In this document: positions 1 through 8,195 of the stretch, piece after piece
Numbering within the stretch: the first letter of the stretch is position 1
Layout of the letters: each line of letters starts with the position of its first letter
IMG/VR virus record: IMGVR_UViG_3300046006_004608
Location: 1 to 44,367 of that record
Source: a virus
Strand: one strand, 5' to 3'
DNA: 44,367 nucleotides
The notes under the pieces: generated by a model
The model's database searches: none
What the model was told of the DNA's origin: nothing
The model's input: only the letters and a program-made list of their open reading frames with translations
Made by a program: the position numbers and the translations under genes

Positions 1-1392
1 AGTTTCTTTACCTATGGCTCTTAAAAAGTCATTTACTTCAATTCCATCAGGTAAATATTTTCTTATATCACCTTCATTTTCATCACGTATTGCTTTTCTA
101 AGATTAGTAGCACTTATATCTTCACCATCTTCAGTTACTGACCCAGCATTGAATATTTTAGCGTTAGGGTATTTCTTTAATCTCTCATATCTACCCTCAT
201 CACCTTTACCATAAGCAGCATATACTGTCAACTCAGGATTATTTTCTACAAAATCATATACATCTTTAACAGGAGTAATACCAGATATTCTTACTTCAAC
301 GTTACCATCTAATTTTTGCTTATATAATTCCCATATAGCAGCACTTTCATCTGCAGTAATACCTTCATGTGTTTTAGGAGAAATTAAAACAACTACTTGA
401 TCAGCATTCTGTAGTAATTTCTTTACTACTTCAAAATGACCTTTATGTGGAGGTTTGAATTTACCTGGGTATAGGGCTATTGTTGGTTGGTCTTGCTCTA
501 ATAATAATGAGGCGAGATACCTACCTAAATTAGTTTCAGTTAATGTGTTATTCACTTTATCTAATGATTTTTGTTTATTATCGCCTTTAGGTGTACCTAC
601 TTCACCACTTTTAATAGACACCATCGAATTAAAAATACCTTTAATGCGATTTTTTGAGCGTATGTTTTTTGTCTTAGATGATATATCATTTAATAGATCT
701 TCAAAGCTACCATCTATTTTGTAGTTGGTAAATAACCGCTTGATATTGGACCAATTACTAGTTTTCCATACTTCAGTGCGGTCAACTTCTTTAAAATTAT
801 CTAATGTTACGATACGTAGTGTTAATCCGGCGCTTGATAAATTGAATTCGTATTCTTGATTCGCTTCAAGTTCAGGTATATTTTTAATACCCATACGAGC
901 AAATATTGCTTTAGGATCTTCTTCCAAACATATTACTTTAGATAATCCTAATAATAATCCTTGTATTTCAGCAGGATAATCTAAAAATTCTTTTTTAAAT
1001 TCAGCTTCATCATCACTAATAGAAACAATATTATCTATTTGAACATATTCACCTGGTTGTCCTTCTATAGGATATAGTATAGTGATTATTTCTCCTGTGT
1101 TTAGATATTTTTTACCTTTATATTTTTCACTTTTAAAAGGAACAATAATATTATCTGGTAGAGCAGATAGGAATTTAGCTAATTCTACTTTAATATTTTT
1201 CTTATCAGTTGCTTCTAAATTAACAATTAAATCAATATCACCAAAGTCTTCTTTAGCGCTTGTATTATATGAGCCTGATACTTTAGCACTTTTAAAAGCA
1301 GGAAATTTCTTTAATATCCTGTTGATATAATTATCTACTGTTTTAGCAACAGAAGCTCTAGTAATTCTATTTCCACCGGCACTTCCAGACAT
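1..1392 (-). CDS. Nucleotidyltransferase fused to HxGH-type nucleotidyltransferase domain (3' end outside window)
   Basis: Open for 464 codons from an ATG at 1392 to the window edge, so the C-terminus is missing. The N-terminal part carries a pol-beta-type nucleotidyltransferase signature: GSYN near residue 42, then GDIDLIV near residue 52. The C-terminal part, from about residue 300, has GKFKPPHKGH (the HxGH motif) and, later, ISATNLR, which matches the ISxTxxR motif of the cytidylyltransferase/NMN-adenylyltransferase superfamily. The protein therefore looks like two nucleotide-transfer modules in one chain. Its ATG overlaps by 1 nt the stop of the upstream nucleotidyltransferase gene (TAATG), so the two are probably translated together. 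Substrates are unknown; NMN/NAD metabolism or phosphocholine/glycerol-type cytidylyl transfer are both possible. Confidence is high for the folds and low for the reaction. Confidence 0.72.
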   Translation of the reverse strand, partial: MSGSAGGNRITRASVAKTVDNYINRILKKFPAFKSAKVSGSYNTSAKEDFGDIDLIVNLEATDKKNIKVELAKFLSALPDNIIVPFKSEKYKGKKYLNTGEIITILYPIEGQPGEYVQIDNIVSISDDEAEFKKEFLDYPAEIQGLLLGLSKVICLEEDPKAIFARMGIKNIPELEANQEYEFNLSSAGLTLRIVTLDNFKEVDRTEVWKTSNWSNIKRLFTNYKIDGSFEDLLNDISSKTKNIRSKNRIKGIFNSMVSIKSGEVGTPKGDNKQKSLDKVNNTLTETNLGRYLASLLLEQDQPTIALYPGKFKPPHKGHFEVVKKLLQNADQVVVLISPKTHEGITADESAAIWELYKQKLDGNVEVRISGITPVKDVYDFVENNPELTVYAAYGKGDEGRYERLKKYPNAKIFNAGSVTEDGEDISATNLRKAIRDENEGDIRKYLPDGIEVNDFLRAIGKET

Positions 1393-2363
1393 TAGGCTTT
1401 TTCTTTTTGGTAAGGAATTAAATTTGAATTATCCGGTAAAAATTTACCTTTTAATCCTAATCTGTCTTGATTTTCAATCCAATATTTTTGTAAATTATTT
1501 GGTATATCTGCTCGAGTTGAATCAAGTATTTTAAGGTATCTATCTATAATAGAATTATATTCTTCTTTAGATATATTTTTCCTCATAAAATCTTCTAACT
1601 TAAAATAATCATCTAGAATATCTTGAGTTAAATTAAAGCCATATAGTTGATTTAATAAATCGATAGCTTCTTTAGGATTAGATGCTTCTTGTTTACCACT
1701 TTCTTTATCAACAACACCTGTAGTATGACCAAATGATTTACCTTTATTAGAGAATAAAGCCAACATTAATTGTGTGCGATGCAAACCTTTAACATTTCCC
1801 TCATATGATTGGGAATAATAACTAAAACGTAACCATTCAGGATTACCTACATTAATGTCAGTCTGAACGGCTTTACCTACTTGTTCACCATCAGGGCCAT
1901 ACTGAGGTATGGCGCAGAATAATGATCCGGCACCTGATGCTTTAAGATCTACTTCAACATCAGGTAAAGTATCATTAATTTTATCCCCAATTAACACAAT
2001 CATAGCGCGTAATTGAAGTTTTTCAGGAGATGCTGTTCTAGCTTTCTTAGTAAATTGAGCTAATAATTCGTTGTATTTATTTTCATCTACACCCCAACCT
2101 TTAAAATCAGGTTTACCACCAGGAAATATATTTTTAATATCGTATGATAAATCAATATCACCGGATACTGCTTTTTTACCTGCTGAACCTAGTTTTTCAA
2201 ATGCAGTAAATGTTGATGCTTTAGCTGGGAATACTTGGGATAATTGCTCTACAAATTTTTCAATTGTAGGTTCAATATTATCTTTTTCAATTGAGTCTGT
2301 AGTACCGAATACGTTACCACCTTCTTTTAGTATTTGCTTAGCTAGGTTAAGTAATTTGATCAT
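1392..2363 (-). CDS. Pol-beta-fold nucleotidyltransferase with possible capsid-targeting N-terminus
   Basis: 323 aa. A GSAG...SGDIDLSYD motif (residues about 58-75) followed by DVEVDL (about 137-142) gives the G-S / D-x-D / third-D pattern of minimal nucleotidyltransferases. The N-terminus, MIKLLNLAKQILKEGG, is short and amphipathic and contains L-K-E. It resembles T4 capsid-targeting peptides, which the prohead protease cleaves after (L/I)xE; the protein at 6209 starts in the same way (MIKLLDLIEA). The inference is that the enzyme could be packaged in the head and delivered with DNA. The gene lies just upstream of, and overlaps, the second nucleotidyltransferase fusion gene. A late-type box and a hairpin precede it. 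Confidence 0.62.
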   Translation of the reverse strand: MIKLLNLAKQILKEGGNVFGTTDSIEKDNIEPTIEKFVEQLSQVFPAKASTFTAFEKLGSAGKKAVSGDIDLSYDIKNIFPGGKPDFKGWGVDENKYNELLAQFTKKARTASPEKLQLRAMIVLIGDKINDTLPDVEVDLKASGAGSLFCAIPQYGPDGEQVGKAVQTDINVGNPEWLRFSYYSQSYEGNVKGLHRTQLMLALFSNKGKSFGHTTGVVDKESGKQEASNPKEAIDLLNQLYGFNLTQDILDDYFKLEDFMRKNISKEEYNSIIDRYLKILDSTRADIPNNLQKYWIENQDRLGLKGKFLPDNSNLIPYQKEKA

Positions 2364-2378
2364 AATTAAACATAAATA

Positions 2379-2403
2379 GGTAGCATGGACAATCCAAGCT
2401 ACC
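2379..2403 (-). terminator. Hairpin in the leader of the 1392-2363 gene
   Basis: Perfect 6-bp outer stem GGTAGC/GCTACC, with an inner TGG/CCA stem across one T-T mismatch. It lies between a late-type promoter box (2404-2413) and the start at 2363. No T-run follows, so it may be an mRNA 5' stabiliser or processing site rather than a true terminator. Confidence 0.5.
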
Positions 2404-2413
2404 TATAAATATT
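2404..2413 (-). promoter_or_regulatory. Late-type promoter box
   Basis: Minus-strand AATATTTATA, directly upstream of the 2379-2403 hairpin and the nucleotidyltransferase gene. No GKCA element is found 16 bases upstream, as in the other late-type boxes. Confidence 0.45.
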
Positions 2414-2424
2414 GATTATTTTAA

Positions 2425-2550
2425 TTATGCAATTAATTTAATTAAAGTAAAAATTAAAAAAAACGTAATAAAACCCCATGCTATATCTCTTTCAAGGTTA
2501 ATTTTTTTACCTGTGTTAAAATTAAATAACAAATCTACAATTTTGTGCAT
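2425..2550 (-). CDS. Small membrane protein, 41 aa
   Basis: ATG at 2550, TAA at 2425. A short charged N-terminal half (MHKIVDLLF..., then KKINLERD) is followed by one hydrophobic segment (GFITFFLIFTLIKLI) running to the C-terminus, so it is probably a tail-anchored inner-membrane peptide. It fills the gap between the phosphoesterase gene and the nucleotidyltransferase pair, in the same direction. No family is recognised; its size and membrane segment fit small lysis or superinfection peptides, but nothing shows which. Confidence 0.5.
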   Translation of the reverse strand: MHKIVDLLFNFNTGKKINLERDIAWGFITFFLIFTLIKLIA

Positions 2551-2553
2551 AAT

Positions 2554-3300
2554 TTAATTATTATAAATGTGAATTTTTCCGTGTGTATCAATAAGTATAG
2601 CACTCATATTTTCCACCCAATCTCCACTATTAAGATACCTCTTACCATTAATTATTCTATCTTCAGGTTGATGTATATGACCACACATAACCCCATCGCA
2701 CCCTTTCTTTTCTGCCATTTTTAATGCTGTAGTTTCAAAATCATTAACATAATTAGTAGCAGTTTTAACACTATTTTTTATTTTTTGAGATATTGATTGA
2801 TATGGTAATTTACGCCATTTACGATATTTGTTATACCAACGATTTAAAGTTAATGCTATATCATATCCAACAGCACCAATTTTAGATAACCATGTATATT
2901 TTGTTATAAACACATCAATTATATCACCATGAAAAACATAGTAACATTTTCTCTCCCAATTATCATACTCAATATGTTCTGCGTATTCAATTTTATAATC
3001 TTCTCTAAATTCAATACCACCAAAATGATTACCTATAAATTCTTGTAAGAATTCATCATGGTTACCTCTAATCCAGATTACTTGTATTTTATTAGATAGT
3101 TTCAATATTTTACCTAATACTTTAGTATGTTGTTTTTTCCATTTGCTTCCTCTATTTAAAGCCCAACCATCAATAATATCGCCGTTTAATATTAAAAGAT
3201 CAGTGGGGTGATTATCTAAAAACTCTAAAAACTCTTCAGCTTTAGAATCTTTAGTACCTAAATGTAAATCAGAAACTATTATTGCCTTGTAATTTTTCAT
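2554..3300 (-). CDS. LpxH-like calcineurin-fold phosphoesterase
   Basis: 248 aa from the ATG at 3300. A TTG two codons upstream is also open, but the ATG overlaps the TGA of the glycosyltransferase gene (ATGA), which is the likelier coupling. Metal-binding motifs appear in order: DLH (11-13), GDIID (40-44), GNHD (79-82), HGD near 123 and GHIH near 208. The spacing is that of UDP-2,3-diacylglucosamine pyrophosphatase-like enzymes, which act at the membrane in lipid A synthesis. Being translationally coupled to a glycosyltransferase, it may modify a host lipid or surface glycan. The family call is firm; the substrate is inferred. Confidence 0.78.
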   Translation of the reverse strand: MKNYKAIIVSDLHLGTKDSKAEEFLEFLDNHPTDLLILNGDIIDGWALNRGSKWKKQHTKVLGKILKLSNKIQVIWIRGNHDEFLQEFIGNHFGGIEFREDYKIEYAEHIEYDNWERKCYYVFHGDIIDVFITKYTWLSKIGAVGYDIALTLNRWYNKYRKWRKLPYQSISQKIKNSVKTATNYVNDFETTALKMAEKKGCDGVMCGHIHQPEDRIINGKRYLNSGDWVENMSAILIDTHGKIHIYNN

Positions 3301-3983
3301 TCCCAATAATTAAAGTCTTGTTTAAAAAATTCATCATTATTTCTGTTTAACCATGATTTCCAAGCCAGCACAATCATATACCATACACCTTTTTTATCAA
3401 ATCTTCTACTTGAAGTATAAACGTAATTGTTTGTGATTTTAAAACGATTAGGTTTAATTTTGGAACTGAGGTGATAATCCTCGGCAATTTTATCTTCTTC
3501 ATTGAATCCTTTTAAATTATTAAAGGTTTCTGTTTTAAATAACATAAAACCACCTAAAGCAAATGGTTTTGTTTTTGAACTATACCACTGGAACAGATCA
3601 AATACTCTATATAGCCAGTTATATTTTTTATCTGTTTTATATTTGCAAGTAACTAGATCATATTTACCCTTAATAGCACGTCTGATACATCCTTTAATTG
3701 TATTTTGTTCTGGAAAAATATCAGCATCTAGAAATAAAATATAGGGTGTTGTTACTAATTTAGCTCCATTATTGCGGGCTATGGCAGGTAATCCACCTTC
3801 AATTACTTCTATATTTTTATATATTGATTTATATTTTTTTAATAACAAAATAGAAGATTCCTCAGTTGAGGAATCCGCTATTATTATTTTACAATCAATT
3901 TGAGATAATATTATTTTTAATAAATCAATTATTCCTTTACCTTCATTTTTGCAAGGAATTACTATGGTTAATTGTTGATTCAC
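3297..3983 (-). CDS. Family 2-type glycosyltransferase (GT-A fold)
   Basis: 228 aa, starting at GTG (3983). The N-terminus TIVIPCKNEG, an IIIADSS strand, ARNNGA (about 69-74) and FLDADIF (D86-A-D88, the metal/nucleotide-sugar DxD) define a GT-A glycosyltransferase of the GT2 type. An acceptor-loop ED (DKIAEDYHL) follows near residue 163. The stop overlaps the phosphoesterase start. A GATATTTATC box lies exactly 3 nt before the GTG, so the mRNA may be leaderless. It probably adds sugars to a host glycan or a virion protein. Confidence 0.8.
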   Translation of the reverse strand: MNQQLTIVIPCKNEGKGIIDLLKIILSQIDCKIIIADSSTEESSILLLKKYKSIYKNIEVIEGGLPAIARNNGAKLVTTPYILFLDADIFPEQNTIKGCIRRAIKGKYDLVTCKYKTDKKYNWLYRVFDLFQWYSSKTKPFALGGFMLFKTETFNNLKGFNEEDKIAEDYHLSSKIKPNRFKITNNYVYTSSRRFDKKGVWYMIVLAWKSWLNRNNDEFFKQDFNYWE

Positions 3984-3986
3984 ACA

Positions 3987-3996
3987 GATAAATATC
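3987..3996 (-). promoter_or_regulatory. Late-type box 3 nt before a start codon
   Basis: Minus-strand GATATTTATC, then TGT, then the GTG start of the glycosyltransferase gene. The box-NNN-start spacing is the same as at 6937, 21465 and 41537. Confidence 0.45.
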
Positions 3997-4782
3997 TTAA
4001 TTTAATTTTACTGATGTGGGTAATAGTAAAGTCATAGGCTTAAAATCAGGATTTTCCATTTTGTATATTTCATATATGTTTTGGAACATCTTAAAATTAG
4101 TAGCAATTCCACCATATTGTTTTAATTGCCATCCTTTACCTTGAATTGTATCTCCTTTACCTTCACCACGAGTAGATGCTTTTAACCACAATACTCCTGT
4201 ATCTTCAACTAATTGATTATGGGTTTCATTCCAGGCAACAGCATATGCTGCTAATTGTAAACCATAAGATGTATGAAGTGAATTAGATGTTTTAATATCA
4301 AGTAACCATACTTTACCATTAATTTTAACAATTAAATCCGCTGTACCAGCGTATTCATGATTATCTGAAAATAAATGATATTCAGTTACTATTAGTTCGG
4401 GTTTATGTGTTGTCCAGAAATCGGCAAATTTAAGAATCATTCTCCAAACATCAAGTGAATATTGTGCTTTACCATATTCATCTATCCATTGAATTTCTTC
4501 TCCATTTAAATAACGATCAATAGCATTATGTACTTGTGTACCTTCGTTTGCTGCTTTAGAAGCAATAATATCGGAATTATGTCCTACATCTTTAAGCCAA
4601 GCATGAAAAAATTGGTTTTTAGGAAAATAATTTAATACTGATGTAACTGAAGGGTAATATTTATCGTTGCGTTTATAAAATCTACTATCTAAAACATTTA
4701 CTTGTTTATCACCTTCGCTATATTCTACAAGACGCTTAATTTTAGGGTCTTTAATAATGTTTACATTTCTGTCAATAATCAT
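3997..4782 (-). CDS. PD-(D/E)XK (RecB/Cas4-like) nuclease
   Basis: 261 aa. The RecB-family nuclease motifs are visible: a conserved H (H85 in TQVHNAI), E134, GTADLI with D149, LDIKTS (D162-I-K164) and QLAAY (Q176, Y180). These form the catalytic core of exonucleases such as RecB, Cas4 and many phage recombination nucleases. The ATG overlaps the TGA of the primase gene (ATGA), so it is coupled to replication; it probably resects or processes DNA ends for replication or recombination. Confidence 0.8.
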   Translation of the reverse strand: MIIDRNVNIIKDPKIKRLVEYSEGDKQVNVLDSRFYKRNDKYYPSVTSVLNYFPKNQFFHAWLKDVGHNSDIIASKAANEGTQVHNAIDRYLNGEEIQWIDEYGKAQYSLDVWRMILKFADFWTTHKPELIVTEYHLFSDNHEYAGTADLIVKINGKVWLLDIKTSNSLHTSYGLQLAAYAVAWNETHNQLVEDTGVLWLKASTRGEGKGDTIQGKGWQLKQYGGIATNFKMFQNIYEIYKMENPDFKPMTLLLPTSVKLN

Positions 4783-5720
4783 AATAATTGTAATTTTTTT
4801 TCAAGCAAACTCTGAAAATTCAGTGGTTGTGTTTGCTCAATATTGTTTAAAAAATTTTCGAAACCTATTTCATTAGCATCTTTACCTTCCATTTCTACCA
4901 AATATATTTCTTTACCGTATGACATTAACATTTCAGCTTGTTTTAAAGCATCACGTCTAGCGTCTTGATCCAAAGCAATATAAATTCTATCAACAGAAGA
5001 TTTAACTAATTTTTCCATTAATTTACCATGTATTACCTTTCCAAATAAAGGAATAACATTACGTTTAATTGTTAATGCATCAAACATACCTTCAACAAGT
5101 ATGATTGGTGCATCCCAATTTATATATAGTTCAAAACCAATAACGTCTTTAGCCGCCACTGGTGGATTTTTGTATTTTTGAGGTGTTTCACCTTTATAAT
5201 CTCTAGCTATAAAATAATTTAATTTTTTATCATTATCATATGAAGGGATAATAACACGACCTCCATATTTACCATCTTTACAAAAACCAATATTGTATTT
5301 AATTATATCGTCTTGAGTTAAACCACGTGACTTAAGAAATTTCAAAACGTGCTTTACTTCAATTTGTAATATTTTATCTAATTTAGTTATATCAATTAAT
5401 GAAATAAATTCTTTAGGTAATTGTACAGCACCTAATTCAATATTTTTAGTATTATCTGGGATTATTAGGATGTTAAGTTCTCCTATTTTATTATCTGGGG
5501 CTTTCATCTTTTTAAATAATGAAAGTAATGTTTTACCCTTAGCACTACAAATCCAACAATGCCAAAAATTTTCACGTTTAGCTGTTGTACGTAAATTAAT
5601 TTCTAATTTTAGTTTATGATGTGTACAGAATGGACACTTAAAAGCATAATTGCCTTTACTTGTTGATTGTCCTTTACCTAGTACTGATTCAATTAAGAAT
5701 AGTAGAGCTGTATTATCCAT
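4779..5720 (-). CDS. DnaG-type DNA primase (zinc finger + TOPRIM)
   Basis: 313 aa. The N-terminal zinc ribbon has CPFC (C29, C32) and CWIC (C55, C58). A core follows, then TOPRIM with VEGMFDAL near 208-215 and ALDQDARRDA near 250-259, which provide the E and DxD metal ligands. The domain order is that of DnaG and of T7-type primases, and the length fits a compact phage primase without a helicase. It would make RNA primers for lagging-strand synthesis. An accessory-class promoter lies directly upstream and the nuclease gene overlaps its 3' end. Confidence 0.88.
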   Translation of the reverse strand: MDNTALLFLIESVLGKGQSTSKGNYAFKCPFCTHHKLKLEINLRTTAKRENFWHCWICSAKGKTLLSLFKKMKAPDNKIGELNILIIPDNTKNIELGAVQLPKEFISLIDITKLDKILQIEVKHVLKFLKSRGLTQDDIIKYNIGFCKDGKYGGRVIIPSYDNDKKLNYFIARDYKGETPQKYKNPPVAAKDVIGFELYINWDAPIILVEGMFDALTIKRNVIPLFGKVIHGKLMEKLVKSSVDRIYIALDQDARRDALKQAEMLMSYGKEIYLVEMEGKDANEIGFENFLNNIEQTQPLNFQSLLEKKLQLL

Positions 5721-5723
5721 ACT

Positions 5724-5747
5724 CTCAATATATGAAATAATTTTGCC
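5724..5747 (-). promoter_or_regulatory. GKCA-class promoter for the primase gene
   Basis: GGCA, then TATATTGAG starting 15 bases downstream (the usual spacing is 16). It overlaps the stop of the GIY-YIG gene and ends a few bases before the primase ATG. Confidence 0.5.
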
Positions 5748-6199
5748 TAAGCAAAATCTTTGCGAAAGTACTTACCTGCTATATTGTCGTTGTAACTATT
5801 ATCAATAAACAATACATTATGTACTATTTGTTCTCTTAATTCAAGAAATGTAAGTTGTTTTTTATTTTTAGCAAAATTTAATATAACACGTTGAAACTTA
5901 TCTTCACCTAATAATTTAACATCAGCTAATAGTTCTTTAGATGAACCATAATATGATTTCCACCCACTATCTACTTTATCAACTCGGGTTGTTGGTTTAC
6001 GACCAACACCTGTATGTTCAGCAATTTCTTTTTTAGTGAGTTTTTTCTTTTTATTATGTAAGAATGCTTTTTTACCTATATAAAATTTATTTGTTTCCAA
6101 ATTAGTAATTATATAAGTAAAACCATAATAACCTTCAGTGTGTTCTTCAGGAAATTCATCTAAACTTCCGTCATCGAGATGCCATAACCAATTATTCAT
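5747..6199 (-). CDS. GIY-YIG endonuclease
   Basis: 150 aa. GFTYI (26-30) and FYIGK (39-43) are the paired GIY and YIG strands; WKSYYGSS near 79 and an E in LELREQ near 120 complete the usual active-site pattern. The fold is shared by homing endonucleases such as T4 Seg proteins and by T4 endonuclease II. There is no obvious separate DNA-binding module, so it is either a stand-alone homing nuclease or a host-DNA-degrading enzyme. It lies beside the primase gene. Confidence 0.75.
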   Translation of the reverse strand: MNNWLWHLDDGSLDEFPEEHTEGYYGFTYIITNLETNKFYIGKKAFLHNKKKKLTKKEIAEHTGVGRKPTTRVDKVDSGWKSYYGSSKELLADVKLLGEDKFQRVILNFAKNKKQLTFLELREQIVHNVLFIDNSYNDNIAGKYFRKDFA

Positions 6200-6208
6200 A
6201 AAATTTAT

Positions 6209-6625
6209 TTAAACACTTTCAATATTAATGAAATATTTAGGATCTAAGTAACCTTCTCTATTAGATAATATTCTTTCTTCAAAAAATTCAGTAAATTTAG
6301 AAATAATAGGTGTTCCTTCTTCTTCAAACTCATCTTTATTCCATATATTCTCTACATTAATTGGTTCAATTTTATATCTTTCAGATATTTTATTTCCATC
6401 TAATGTAATCCTAACATTTAAATCTTTATAATCTAAATATTTAAATAAACCTTTTCCACTTTTATCTCTAGTAGCAGCAATATAAAATTGATTTGGATAA
6501 AGTCCTGAGTTATCAGGTTCAAATTTTATACCTTTTTCTTTTATACTATTAATAAAAGAACTATTTGTAAAATGATATAATATACCTACTTGTTTAGCTT
6601 CTATTAAGTCTAATAATTTAATCAT
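6209..6625 (-). CDS. Possible ADP-ribosyltransferase-like protein with putative capsid-targeting peptide
   Basis: 138 aa. The start MIKLLDLIEAK closely matches the N-terminus of the 1392-2363 protein and contains LIE, a site of the (L/I)xE type cut by T4-like prohead proteases. LYHFTNSSFINSIKEKGI follows. The YHFT...I...G pattern opens many ADP-ribosyltransferase-fold proteins (DarT-type and related), where the H and nearby residues bind NAD. Later catalytic residues cannot be assigned with confidence. By analogy with T4 Alt, an ADP-ribosyltransferase packaged in the head, it could be injected to modify host proteins; this is inference. It overlaps the stop of the tail gene upstream by 1 nt. 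Confidence 0.5.
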   Translation of the reverse strand: MIKLLDLIEAKQVGILYHFTNSSFINSIKEKGIKFEPDNSGLYPNQFYIAATRDKSGKGLFKYLDYKDLNVRITLDGNKISERYKIEPINVENIWNKDEFEEEGTPIISKFTEFFEERILSNREGYLDPKYFINIESV

Positions 6626-6933
6626 TATGTATCGTATTTAACAACAAACGTCATATCTGTATCAGGTGACATTAACATTGGTTTACCAAATTTAGCAACA
6701 GCTAATAATTCATTATTATCATTATATAATCCTAACGCAGTAGCATAGGTGTAAAAATCAGAGCCAGTAGCAAAATCTTTTACAGATCCACTAGCGTAAT
6801 TAGTTACTAGTGTTGGATTGTAAGATAAATTAAAATCACTTTCCTTTACCAAACAACGAACCTCATGTTCGTATATTGGTTGTTCATTTTTAAATGAAAC
6901 TGAAAATGATCCTGTATATGTTATTGCTGGCAT
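6625..6933 (-). CDS. Small tail/baseplate protein with shared C-terminal domain
   Basis: 102 aa. Its second half (VKESDFNLSYNP... then GLYNDNNELLAVAKFGKP) is clearly homologous to the end of the 310-aa protein at 10389-11321 (VKNSEFNYTTNP... GLYNDNNELLAVAKMSRP). It is therefore a single-domain copy of a module used on tail proteins. Its location beside virion-protein and glycosylation genes supports a virion role. A late-type box lies 3 nt before the ATG. Confidence 0.65.
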   Translation of the reverse strand: MPAITYTGSFSVSFKNEQPIYEHEVRCLVKESDFNLSYNPTLVTNYASGSVKDFATGSDFYTYATALGLYNDNNELLAVAKFGKPMLMSPDTDMTFVVKYDT

Positions 6934-6936
6934 GGA

Positions 6937-6946
6937 TATAAATATT
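6937..6946 (-). promoter_or_regulatory. Late-type box 3 nt before a start codon
   Basis: Minus-strand AATATTTATA-TCC-ATG. A -10 box this close would place the transcription start at or next to the A of ATG, suggesting a leaderless mRNA. Confidence 0.5.
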
Positions 6947-6954
6947 AGAAAATT

Positions 6955-7437
6955 TTAATGTCTTTCATTGCTTCCTATATGTTTAACAGGTATACCTGCA
7001 TATTTTTGATTAGGTAATAATTTACTTTGTTTAGTTACTACTCCATTCATTCCTATCATTACCCCTGGGGGTATTGTTGATTTTTGATGAATAGCTACCC
7101 CCATTCCTAAATTTACATTTTCAGAAATGTGACAGAAACCTGCTAGTTTTGAACCAGCACTCATTGTTACATTATTTTCTATTACACAATCATGAGCAAT
7201 ATAACCATATTTCATTATATAACAATTTTCACCTATTTCTGTTCTTCTTTCTGCTCCAGCATCTATTGTTACAAATCCAGTTAATCTAGTCCCTTTTTTA
7301 ATTATTACACCCTTTCCTTCTTCTTCTCTTTTTTTCCATTCAGGTGGAAATCCTATTATACAATAAGGTCCAATGTAAACATCTTCTTCGATTATTACAT
7401 TAGGTTCAATTAGAGCTGTAGGGTGAATATAAGTCAT
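6955..7437 (-). CDS. Left-handed beta-helix (hexapeptide-repeat) acyltransferase
   Basis: 160 aa from the ATG at 7437; upstream codons in this frame overlap the glycosyltransferase gene and are not needed. It starts MTYIHPTALIEPNVIIEEDVYIG, the typical opening of LpxA/sugar O-acyltransferases, followed by repeated [LIV]-G-x-x-x-x hexapeptides. The catalytic His may be in GYIAHDC or AIHQKS. It ends with a loop and YAGIPVKHIG, typical of sugar acetyltransferases. Placed after two glycosyltransferase genes, it probably acylates the sugar they add. Confidence 0.78.
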   Translation of the reverse strand: MTYIHPTALIEPNVIIEEDVYIGPYCIIGFPPEWKKREEEGKGVIIKKGTRLTGFVTIDAGAERRTEIGENCYIMKYGYIAHDCVIENNVTMSAGSKLAGFCHISENVNLGMGVAIHQKSTIPPGVMIGMNGVVTKQSKLLPNQKYAGIPVKHIGSNERH

Positions 7438-7445
7438 ATTTTTAG

Positions 7446-8195
7446 TTAGGGTTCTATAATAGCAGTTTTTACTTCTTCTATCCAATTTAACTTCCAATGA
7501 GGATTTAAATGATAAACACCCTTAGGTTCTTTGCCAGATTCAATGTATATATTTGCTGCTTCTAACATTTTTTGATAGCTAGTAGTCTCACCTTCTTTAT
7601 CTTCTCCAAATTGAGATATATGGTTTCTTGGTGATGACCACCTATATAAAAATTGTGGTTCATCTTTACAAACATCAAGAGATTTATGTAAATATTCTGC
7701 TATTCTATTATTAAAAGCAGCATCTTCTCCTGTATTTTTTTCTGGTATTCCTCCTACAGCATCAAATAATTTTCTTGAAACTATATTTGCTCCTTGAGTT
7801 TGATCTGTCTTTTTGTAAAGAACATCTCCATATAATATATAGAATGGACCTTCATATACAAAATCAGATTGATTTAAATTATTAACCATTCTACTTATTC
7901 TACCTGGTAGATAAATGTCATCATCTCCCCATGTTAATAGATATTCTCCAGTAGCATATTTATAAGTTGTATTCCATTTATGTCCAAGATTAGGAGATCT
8001 TTCTGAGGAATTAATTATTTTTACTTCTGGGTGTTCAAATATAAATTCTTGTTGGGAGAAATCATTATATATTATTAATTCTTTTTCTCCTTGATAGTCT
8101 TGTTTCAAAAAAGATTCAAGAGCTTCTTCTAGAAGATATGCTCTAGAAAATGTAGGACATATGCAGGATACTTTAGGGAGATTTATAGTAGACAT
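7446..8195 (-). CDS. Family 2 glycosyltransferase
   Basis: 249 aa. VSCICPTFSRAYLLEEALES is a typical GT2 N-terminus; TWGDDD (D91-D93) is the DxD-type motif and GEDAAF near 157 the acceptor-side acid. The start overlaps the end of the next glycosyltransferase gene upstream by 13 nt. With that gene and the acyltransferase it forms a three-gene sugar cassette immediately downstream of the Thr-rich tail protein gene, its most plausible substrate. Confidence 0.82.
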   Translation of the reverse strand: MSTINLPKVSCICPTFSRAYLLEEALESFLKQDYQGEKELIIYNDFSQQEFIFEHPEVKIINSSERSPNLGHKWNTTYKYATGEYLLTWGDDDIYLPGRISRMVNNLNQSDFVYEGPFYILYGDVLYKKTDQTQGANIVSRKLFDAVGGIPEKNTGEDAAFNNRIAEYLHKSLDVCKDEPQFLYRWSSPRNHISQFGEDKEGETTSYQKMLEAANIYIESGKEPKGVYHLNPHWKLNWIEEVKTAIIEP

